Assembly: GCA_012274205.1 (NCBI GenBank)
Contig: JAAOZY010000052.1
Span: forward strand, 1 to 6,627
DNA length: 6,627 bases
Direction: 5' to 3'
From: Betaproteobacteria bacterium
GTDB lineage: Bacteria > Pseudomonadota > Gammaproteobacteria > Burkholderiales > SG8-39
Part shown: piece after piece, positions 1-6,016 of the stretch
How positions within the stretch are numbered: position 1 is the first letter of the stretch
Layout of the letters: every line of letters begins with the position of its first letter
Program-made: the position numbers and the translations under genes
The notes under the pieces: generated by a model
What the model saw: only the letters and a program-made list of their open reading frames with translations
Database searches by the model: none
Told to the model about the DNA's origin: nothing

Positions 1-654
1 GCTGTACGCGTCCTCCGCATCGGTCTACGGCGCCGGGGAGGTGTTCCGCGAGGCGCGCGAACATGAGGCGCCGCTCAACATTTACGGCTATTCCAAATTC
101 CTGTTCGACCAGGTGGTGCGCCGCCGCCTGCCCGATGCCGGCAGCCAGATTGCGGGCTTTCGCTATTTCAACGTCTACGGGCCGAACGAGGCGCACAAGG
201 GGCGCATGGCCTCGGTCGCGTTTCATTTCTTCAAGCAGTTCCGCAGCGAGGGCCGGGTGCGGCTGTTCCAGGGCTGGGACGGCTACGCCCACGGCGAACA
301 GAAGCGCGACTTCGTCTCGGTCGAGGATGTGATCGAGGTGAACATGCATTTTCTCGAGCGGCCGTCGCTGTCCGGGATATTCAACCTCGGCACCGGCCGC
401 GCGCAGACTTTCAACGATGTCGCCGTCGCCACAGTCAACGCCTGCCGGCGCGCGGTCGACCAGGATGCGCTGTCGCTGGAGCAGATGCACGCGCAGGGCA
501 TGATCGAATACATCGCCTTCCCCGACGCGCTCAAGGGCAAGTACCAGAGCTACACCGAAGCCGACAACTCCGCCCTGCGCCGCGCCGGCTATGACGCTGC
601 GTTTCTCACGGTGGAAGAAGGCGTGGAGCGCTATTGCGCGTGGATGCTGCAGGC

Positions 655-658
<4 letters not shown>
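1..658 (+). CDS. hldD: ADP-L-glycero-D-manno-heptose 6-epimerase, 3' part (5' end outside window)
   Basis: HldD (RfaD) epimerises ADP-D-glycero- to ADP-L-glycero-D-manno-heptose in the cytoplasm, the last step in making the heptose donor for the LPS inner core. The reading frame is open from position 2 (first base belongs to a cut codon) and gives 218 codons of a protein of roughly 310-335 residues. The N-terminal Rossmann glycine motif is therefore off the window. Visible hallmarks of this short-chain dehydrogenase/epimerase are YASSASVYG at the left edge (catalytic Ser region), the YGYSK catalytic Tyr/Lys pair (codons 83-85 and 95-97), FRYFNVYGPNE, HKGRMASVAFH, KRDFVSVEDV and GIFNLGTGRA. 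All closely match E. coli HldD from memory. A short extra stretch precedes IEYIAFPD (about 420-515). A GTG at 41 is internal, not the start. The stop overlaps the cysM start (ATGA), implying translational coupling. Confidence 0.96.
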
Positions 659-1571
<913 letters not shown>

Positions 1572-1572
<1 letters not shown>

Positions 1573-2345
1573 TGACGCCGGTACTCGCTTTCGACATAGA
1601 AACCGCGCCCGACTGCGACGGGCTGCGGCGCCTGTACGATCTGGACCCGGCGCTGTCCGACAAGGACGTGGCCGAGATCGCATTCCAGCGCCGGCGCACC
1701 GCCGCTAACCATGATTTCCTGCAGCTGCACCAGCAGCGCGTCATCGCCATCGCCTGCGCGCTGCGCGAAGGCGATGGTGTGTGCGTCTGGTCGCTCGGGA
1801 CGCCCGAGGACAGCGAAGCCGACCTGATCCGGCGCTTCTTCGACGGCATCGAAAAATATACGCCGCAGCTGGTGTCATGGAACGGCGGCGGCTTCGACCT
1901 GCCGGTGCTGCACTATCGCAGCCTGGTGCATGGCATATCCGCGCCGCGCTACTGGGATCAGGGCGACGAGGAGCGCGATTTCAAGTGGAACAACTACATC
2001 AGCCGCTATCACGCGCGCCACCTGGACCTGATGGACCTGCTGGCGCTGTACCAGCCGCGCAACAACGTGCCGCTGGACGAAATGGCCAAGCTGATCGGTT
2101 TCCCGGGCAAGCTCGGCATGGACGGCTCGCAGGTGTGGGGCGCCTACCTCGAGGGCAAGCTGCGCGAAATCCGCAGCTACTGCGAAACCGACGCCGCCAA
2201 CACTTATCTGCTCTACCTGCGCTTCCAGCTGCTGCGCGGCGTTTTTGACCAGGCGCAGTACGCGCGCGAGATCGAACTCGTGCGCAGCACCTTGGCGAAG
2301 TCTTCCGAAGCGCATTGGCGCGAATTCCTCGGGGCCTGGAAGTAG
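1572..2345 (+). CDS. PolB-like predicted 3'-5' exonuclease (DEDDy type)
   Basis: This 257-residue protein resembles the stand-alone 3'-5' exonuclease family related to the proofreading domain of family-B DNA polymerases (the DNA_pol_B_exo2 type). The three metal-binding motifs are present. Exo I is FDIET with D8 and E10. Exo II is in VSWNGGGFDLPVL, with N104 and D109. Exo III is YCETD, with Y203 and D207, which makes it DEDDy. No polymerase domain follows. A specific helix-rich region (about 120-200) contains RYHARHLDLMDLLALY and PLDEMAKLIGFPGK, which are typical of this family as I recall it. The substrate in the cell is not established; DNA or RNA 3' trimming is the expected chemistry. The ATG at 1572 overlaps the cysM stop (TGATG) and puts the FDIET motif eight residues in, as expected. 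An in-frame start at 1467 lies inside cysM and is unlikely. Confidence 0.9.
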
Positions 2346-2349
2346 AACA

Positions 2350-3642
2350 ATGCCGGCGGTGATCGAATCGCTGGACCGCGAGGGGCGCGGCGTTGCCCAC
2401 GTCGAGGGCAAGGCGATTTTCATCGAGGGCGGCCTGCCGGGCGAGCTGGTTTCCTACACGTCCTACCGGCGCAAGCCAAGCTTCGAGCAGGCCACGGCGA
2501 CGGCGATCCACGAAGCCAGCGCCGAACGCGAGAAACCGCGCTGCCCCCACTTCGGCGTTTGCGGCGGCTGCAGCATGCAGCACCTGGAGCTGCGCGCCCA
2601 GGTCGCGGCGAAACAGCGCGTGCTCGAGGACAGCCTGTGGCACATCGGCAAGGTGGCGCCCGAGGTGCTGCTGCGCGCGATCTACGGACTATCCTGGGGC
2701 TATCGCCACCGTGCGCGGCTGTCGGTACGCATGGTGCCCAAGAAAGGCGGCGTGCTGGTTGGCTTTCACGAGCGCAAAAGCAGCTTCATCGCCGTCATGG
2801 ACAGCTGCGAGGTGCTGCCGCGGCACATATCGGACTTGCTGCTGCCGCTGCGCGGGTTGATCGCCGGATTGTCCAATCCGGCGCGCCTGCCGCAGATCGA
2901 ACTCGCCGTGGGTGAAGCGGTCACGGTGCTGGTGCTGCGCATCCTCGATCCAATCAATGCGGCTGACGAACAAGCGCTGCGCGCCTTCGCCGACCGGCAC
3001 GGCATCCAGATCTGGCTGCAAAGTGCGGGTCCGGACACGGCCGCGCCCTTGCATCCGGTGGACGCGCCGCCGCTGTACTATTCCTTGCCCGAATTCGGGG
3101 TGCGGATGCATTTCCGCCCGACCGACTTCACCCAGGTCAATCATGCGGTCAACCGCATCCTGGTGCAGCAGGCGATGGCGCTGCTCGATCCGCGCCCGGG
3201 GGAGCGCATCGCCGACCTGTTCTGCGGCCTGGGCAACTTCAGCCTGCCGATCGCCAGCCGCGGGGCGCAGGTGCTGGGCGTCGAAGGCAATGTGGAACTG
3301 GTGCGGCGCGCCGGGGAAAACGCGCGCGCCAACGGGCTGGCCGCGCGCGCGCAGTTTCAAGCGGCCAACCTGTTCGAGGCGGCAAATTGCGCCGCCTTCG
3401 GCGCCGGCGGCTACGACAAGCTGCTCATCGACCCGCCGCGCGACGGCGCGGTGGAAGTGGTGAAGGCGCTGGGCGAGGATGGCCCGCGGCGCATCGTCTA
3501 CGTATCCTGCGATCCGGCGACGCTGGCGCGCGATGCCGGCGTGCTGGTCCACGCCAAAGCTTACCGCCTGGCCGCAGCCGGCGTGATCAACATGTTCCCG
3601 CACACCTCGCACGTGGAGTCGATCGCGCTGTTCGAGAAGTAG
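2350..3642 (+). CDS. rlmD: 23S rRNA (uracil(1939)-C(5))-methyltransferase RlmD
   Basis: RlmD (RumA) transfers methyl from SAM to C5 of U1939 in 23S rRNA. The 430-residue product is the usual length (E. coli 433). The N-terminal ~60 residues form a TRAM RNA-binding domain. The [4Fe-4S] ligands are visible as C65-x5-C71-x2-C74 (CPHFGVCGGC) plus C153 in MDSCEVL. The Rossmann methyltransferase part has FTQVN (Q262), ADLFCGLGNFSLP at 288-300 (SAM loop), DPPRDG at 361-366, the nucleophile C387 in SCDPATLARD, and the catalytic-base Glu at 423 in HVESIALF. All family residues seem intact. The ATG at 2350 is preceded by GGAAG at 2338-2342 with a 7-nt spacing and lies 4 nt after the exonuclease stop. 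An earlier in-frame start at 2245 would lie inside the exonuclease gene. It is the last gene of the cluster and runs into the terminator region at 3718-3787. Confidence 0.96.
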   Translation: MPAVIESLDREGRGVAHVEGKAIFIEGGLPGELVSYTSYRRKPSFEQATATAIHEASAEREKPRCPHFGVCGGCSMQHLELRAQVAAKQRVLEDSLWHIGKVAPEVLLRAIYGLSWGYRHRARLSVRMVPKKGGVLVGFHERKSSFIAVMDSCEVLPRHISDLLLPLRGLIAGLSNPARLPQIELAVGEAVTVLVLRILDPINAADEQALRAFADRHGIQIWLQSAGPDTAAPLHPVDAPPLYYSLPEFGVRMHFRPTDFTQVNHAVNRILVQQAMALLDPRPGERIADLFCGLGNFSLPIASRGAQVLGVEGNVELVRRAGENARANGLAARAQFQAANLFEAANCAAFGAGGYDKLLIDPPRDGAVEVVKALGEDGPRRIVYVSCDPATLARDAGVLVHAKAYRLAAAGVINMFPHTSHVESIALFEK

Positions 3643-3717
3643 CTGGCACCGGGTAATTCAGGGTGCATGCGCGAGTAGCAATCGGTAGGCGGCGCATCGC
3701 GGGGCACGAGCGCCAGA

Positions 3718-3748
3718 ACAGCCCGCGCCAGCTTCACGCGCGGGCTGT
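3718..3748. repeat. First of two tandem hairpins after rlmD (11-bp perfect inverted repeat)
   Basis: The arm ACAGCCCGCGC (3718-3728) pairs perfectly with GCGCGGGCTGT (3738-3748) around a 9-nt loop. It is GC-rich with no T-tract on either strand, so on its own it is not a standard intrinsic terminator. It begins 76 bp after the rlmD stop and ends 3 bp before the stronger hairpin. It may stabilise the rlmD transcript 3' end or add to termination of yccA transcripts arriving from the other side. Confidence 0.6.
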
Positions 3749-3751
3749 CCG

Positions 3752-3787
3752 CAAAGCAAAGGGCGGCCGCAGCCGCCCTTTGCTTTG
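3752..3787. terminator. Bidirectional intrinsic terminator between rlmD and yccA
   Basis: This is a perfect 16-bp inverted repeat with a 4-nt loop (CGCA, 3768-3771). The core GGGCGGC/GCCGCCC (3761-3767 with 3772-3778) is flanked on the left by AAAGCAAA and on the right by TTTGCTTT. Each strand therefore shows a GC stem followed by a T-rich run. It sits between converging genes, 109 bp after the rlmD stop and 13 bp from the yccA stop, so it can serve both. The T-run is broken by GC, which may reduce efficiency. Confidence 0.88.
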
Positions 3788-3800
3788 GGATGCTTCCGGT

Positions 3801-4499
3801 CTAGTCGCGACCGCCCATGCCCAGCAGCTGCAGCAGCGCCGAGAACAGGTTGTAGATGGAGATGTACAGCGTGAGCGTGGCCGAGATGTAATTGGTCTCG
3901 CCGCCCTGCACGATGCGATTCACCTGCCACATGATCATGAGCGAGGAAAACAGCACGAACGCGCCGAGTACCACCAGGTAGAACACCGGGCTGTGCACGA
4001 ACAGGCTGGCCACGACGCCCAGCATGAGCACCACCGAGCCCACCGCGAGGAAGTTGGTGAGGCCGCTGAAGTTGCGCTTGGTGCTCGAGGCGACGCCCGC
4101 CATGACGAAGAACACCGCGGCGGTGCCGCCCGCAGCCATCATCACCAGTTCGGTGCCGTTGCTGAATCCGAGCGTACGGTGCAGCAGCGGTCCGAGCAGC
4201 AGCCCGAGAAACAGGGTGAAGCCCAGCAGCAGCACCACGCCGAGCGAGCTTTCCTTGTTGCGCTCGATCGCATAGATCCAGCCGTAGAACAGCACCAGAA
4301 TGCCGATCAGGGACAGCCCTGGGCTGGTGCGGATGAAGCTCATGTCGATGTTGGTGCCTATGGCGGCGCCGATGGCGGTCGGAATCAGGCTCAGCGCGAG
4401 CAGCATATAGGTGTTGCGCAACACCTTGTTCTGCTGCAGGGCAAAATCCCCGCTTGCCGCGGGGCGGCCGGTCTGAACAGTTCTCAAATCAGGTTGCAT
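3801..4499 (-). CDS. yccA: YccA / Bax inhibitor-1 family inner-membrane protein
   Basis: The 232-residue hydrophobic protein has about seven predicted membrane segments (near residues 30-49, 61-78, 86-108, 117-136, 147-167, 171-190, 204-226) after a polar ~25-residue N-terminus. KVLRNTY near 25-31, the SPGL segment, MAAGGTAAVFF around 121-131 and the C-terminal GGETNYISATLTLY...NLF block match E. coli YccA as I remember it. That protein binds the FtsH membrane protease and modulates its action on substrates such as SecY. The wider BI-1 (TMBIM) family includes calcium-leak channels. Here the two positions I align with the pH-sensing Asp pair of Bacillus YetJ are Q192 and S214, so channel gating of that type is doubtful. 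The ATG at 4499 is supported by GGAGG (complement of 4506-4510) with a 6-nt spacing. It is a single-gene transcription unit facing rlmD, with the terminator at 3752-3787. Confidence 0.92.
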   Translation of the reverse strand: MQPDLRTVQTGRPAASGDFALQQNKVLRNTYMLLALSLIPTAIGAAIGTNIDMSFIRTSPGLSLIGILVLFYGWIYAIERNKESSLGVVLLLGFTLFLGLLLGPLLHRTLGFSNGTELVMMAAGGTAAVFFVMAGVASSTKRNFSGLTNFLAVGSVVLMLGVVASLFVHSPVFYLVVLGAFVLFSSLMIMWQVNRIVQGGETNYISATLTLYISIYNLFSALLQLLGMGGRD

Positions 4500-4533
4500 C
4501 GTGTACCTCCGCTGTAATTCGTTACTGGCTGTT

Positions 4534-4562
4534 AGACTAAGTCAAAGGCCAGAAAGTTGCAA
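4534..4562 (-). promoter_or_regulatory. Candidate sigma70 promoter for yccA
   Basis: Read on the minus strand, TTGCAA (4557-4562) lies 17 nt upstream of TAGTCT (4534-4539). The -35 matches consensus at 4 of 6 positions and the -10 at 3 of 6, with optimal spacing. It would give a leader of about 25-30 nt ending in the GGAGG ribosome-binding site. A second -35-like TTGACT (complement of 4540-4545) has no good -10 at the right distance. The matches are modest, so this is a suggestion only. Confidence 0.35.
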
Positions 4563-4746
4563 CTGCCGTAGTATAGCCCTTGGTGGCCGCAAATACCTAT
4601 GTCAAAAAGGATATTTCGGGCCGAATGGGCAGATTTCAAGGCCTGCCGCGACACGCGCAGATCAAGTAGAGCGCGCTTGCGGCGCCTGCCCGATGCGAGC
4701 AACATATTCGGATACGGCGCCACTGCGGCTGTGCCGGCCGGGAAAA

Positions 4747-4760
4747 GGGGAAGGATCGTG
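4747..4760 (+). promoter_or_regulatory. Shine-Dalgarno plus GTG: alternative start of the ClpP-like gene
   Basis: The purine run GGGGAAGGA (4747-4755) precedes an in-frame GTG at 4758-4760. Use of this start would give 338 residues, adding 15 mostly polar or basic residues before the ATG at 4803 and lengthening the signal-peptide n-region. The ATG at 4803 has its own purine run (GGGGGAAAG, 4787-4795) 7 nt upstream, so the sequence does not settle which start is used. Confidence 0.35.
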
Positions 4761-4802
4761 GCATTGCGCAAGGCAAACCGACGCGTGGGGGAAAGTCGCG
4801 GC

Positions 4803-5774
4803 ATGCGCCTGGCTGCGAGCGCTGCCTCGACGTCGGCACTGCTCCTCATCCTCGCGCTCCAATGCTTCGATGTCCGTGCCGAGCTGTTGTTTCGCATTGC
4901 CGAGCAGCAGGACGGTCAGCAGCGCTGGTCGGAACCGCGCGACTACGCCAATCCCGGCGACACCGTCTATCCGCGGATGCTGCCCGACGGCCAGCAGGTT
5001 TCCGTCGATGAGGTGCAAGTCTATCTGCAGGGCGAGATCACGCAGCGCGACGTGTACGGTGCAAAGGTGATGGAAAGCCTGATCAAGCGCGGCAGGCAGA
5101 AGCTCGCCGGCAACAGCGTGTCGCTCGCCGGCAGCGGCGGCGAGGTCGACGCGGCAATGGAGCTGGGCCGCCTGCTGCGCAAGCTGCGCATATCCACCGT
5201 GGTCGCGCGCGGCGAGCAATGCCTGAGCTCCTGCGTGTTCGCGTTCATGGGGGGAGACCGGCGGACGGTCGCTGGGCGCATCGGCATTCACCGGCCGTAT
5301 TTTTCGTCCACGCGCAAGGTTCCGGACCGCCGCGCGTATTACCGCCAGCTGCAAAAACGCCTGCAGCAGTTCATCGAGGATCTCGACTATCCGCCGTCGC
5401 TGTACGAGGCGGTCATGGCGGTGCCGCCGGAATCGGTGAGCATGCTGAGCGCGGCGGAACTGAAAAGATTCTACCTGCAGGGCATGAGTCCCGCGGCAGA
5501 AGACGAGGCGGATGCGGCCGAGGCAAGACGCCTGGGCATATCAGTGCAGGCGTATTTGCAGCTGAAAGCGCAGTCACCGGCGTGCGCCGGCGTGCCCGGC
5601 GCCGAGGGTGTGTGCGCGCCGTCGGCGCCGAATGCGGCGGGCAGCGCCGCCGCGGACATGCCGCAGGTCGACGCAAGCCCACCGCCGTCTGCCCGCGGCG
5701 CCGCCGTGCAGGATAGGTCGGCTGGCGCAGGGCCGGGCGCAACGCCCGCTGCGGCCGGCGCGCCTTCGTTCTGA
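4803..5774 (+). CDS. Secreted protein with ClpP/crotonase-like core, function unknown
   Basis: From ATG 4803 the product is 323 residues. Residues 1-26 look like a Sec signal peptide: a short basic start, a hydrophobic core SALLLILAL, and VRA before E27 as a type I cleavage site. The mature protein carries a ClpP/crotonase-like fold signature: VQVYLQGEI near 71-79, SLAGSGGEVDAAMELGRLL at 107-125 (oxyanion-type Gly-Gly loop and helix), STVVARGEQCLSSCVFAF at 131-148 with candidate nucleophile S143 (or S142), and GRIGIHRPY at 158-166 with candidate H163. Similar periplasmic proteins are grouped with COG3904-type predicted periplasmic proteins, as far as I recall. C140 and C144 bracket the serines and could form a disulfide. 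A helical region follows (about 176-228), and from about residue 262 the tail is Ala/Pro/Gly-rich. The third triad residue cannot be assigned. It is probably monocistronic. Protease activity is inferred, not shown. Confidence 0.82.
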   Translation: MRLAASAASTSALLLILALQCFDVRAELLFRIAEQQDGQQRWSEPRDYANPGDTVYPRMLPDGQQVSVDEVQVYLQGEITQRDVYGAKVMESLIKRGRQKLAGNSVSLAGSGGEVDAAMELGRLLRKLRISTVVARGEQCLSSCVFAFMGGDRRTVAGRIGIHRPYFSSTRKVPDRRAYYRQLQKRLQQFIEDLDYPPSLYEAVMAVPPESVSMLSAAELKRFYLQGMSPAAEDEADAAEARRLGISVQAYLQLKAQSPACAGVPGAEGVCAPSAPNAAGSAAADMPQVDASPPPSARGAAVQDRSAGAGPGATPAAAGAPSF

Positions 5775-5815
5775 ACCGCTTGCCGCGATGCGGCGCCGAT
5801 CCGATTCAGCGCGCT

Positions 5816-5833
5816 GCCGCGCATCGGCGCGGC
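5816..5833. repeat. GC-rich hairpin after the ClpP-like gene
   Basis: GCCGCGC (5816-5822) pairs perfectly with GCGCGGC (5827-5833) around the tetraloop ATCG, 41 bp after the ClpP-like stop. It merges into the palindrome GGCTGCAGCC at 5831-5840. There is no T-tract, so it is not a clear intrinsic terminator. It also covers the place where a -35 element for the tRNA promoter would fall. Confidence 0.45.
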
Positions 5834-5842
5834 TGCAGCCGA

Positions 5843-5851
5843 TGCTAAAAT
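5843..5851 (+). promoter_or_regulatory. Extended -10 promoter candidate for tRNA-Ser
   Basis: TGCTAAAAT is an extended -10 element: a TG motif one base ahead of TAAAAT (5 of 6 to consensus). The expected -35 position (about 5822-5828) has no good hexamer, which an extended -10 can tolerate. The DNA just after it is GC-rich, as in many stringently controlled stable-RNA promoters. Transcription would begin near 5858, leaving a leader of about 65 nt to be removed by RNase P. Confidence 0.45.
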
Positions 5852-5922
5852 GCATGCCGCTGCGCATTACCCGCGGTTCGACACCTGCACAGGCAAGAAC
5901 CGGCAGGCACAGTCAAGGCAAA

Positions 5923-6012
5923 GGAAGGTTGGCCGAGCGGTTGAAGGCACCGGTCTTGAAAACCGGCAGGGGCGCAAGCTCCTCGTGGGTTCGAATCCCA
6001 CACCTTCCGCCA
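5923..6012 (+). tRNA. tRNA-Ser (anticodon UGA)
   Basis: The 90-nt class II tRNA folds completely. The acceptor stem pairs GGAAGGT (5923-5929) with ACCTTCC (6002-6008). The D-arm has GCC/GGC with the GAGCGGTTGAA loop. The anticodon stem is CCGGT/ACCGG with loop CTTGAAA and anticodon TGA at 5957-5959. The variable arm is long (GGGGC/GCTCC), and the T-arm is GTGGG-TTCGAAT-CCCAC. The discriminator G at 6009 and the long variable arm are serine identity elements. The CCA end (6010-6012) is encoded in the genome. It decodes UCA and, with wobble or modification, other UCN codons. No T-tract terminator follows; the facing P450 gene ends 4 bp away. Confidence 0.98.
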
Positions 6013-6016
6013 GTCT

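Larger units (their letters stand above)
4500..4802. other. Divergent intergenic region between yccA and the secreted ClpP-like gene
   Basis: This 303-bp stretch separates two divergent genes. The yccA-proximal third is AT-richer than its surroundings and holds the yccA ribosome-binding site and promoter candidate. It also contains a small interrupted palindrome, GACTAAGTC at 4535-4543. The rest is GC-rich. The frame of the downstream gene is open back to an ATG at 4599, but that start has no ribosome-binding site and would put 68 polar, Arg-rich residues ahead of a good signal peptide. I see no convincing promoter for the plus-strand gene; the CATATT at 4703-4708 lacks a matching -35. Confidence 0.6.

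Noticed and set aside
1999..2643. Minus-strand open frame across the exonuclease-rlmD junction
   Set aside because: It overlaps two well-supported genes antisense; Arg/Ala-rich composition without motifs.
2689..3612. 307-codon minus-strand open frame within rlmD
   Set aside because: Shadow of rlmD; long antisense frames are common at this GC content, and it has no recognisable domain or ribosome-binding site.
3663..4517. 284-codon plus-strand open frame opposite yccA
   Set aside because: It is antisense to a clear membrane protein; its His/Gln/Glu-rich composition is typical of the complement of a hydrophobic GC-rich gene, and no motif is visible.
4535..4543. GACTAAGTC palindrome as a regulator operator for yccA
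   Set aside because: Only 4-bp half-sites with one central base; too short to claim without comparison to relatives.
4501..5070. 189-codon plus-strand frame overlapping the start of the ClpP-like gene
   Set aside because: Different frame from the supported gene; Ser/Arg/Cys-rich, no motif, and its first codons are the complement of the yccA ribosome-binding site.
5985..6012. Attachment site in the tRNA-Ser 3' end
   Set aside because: No second copy of this segment and no integrase are visible in the window, so it is raised only as a question.
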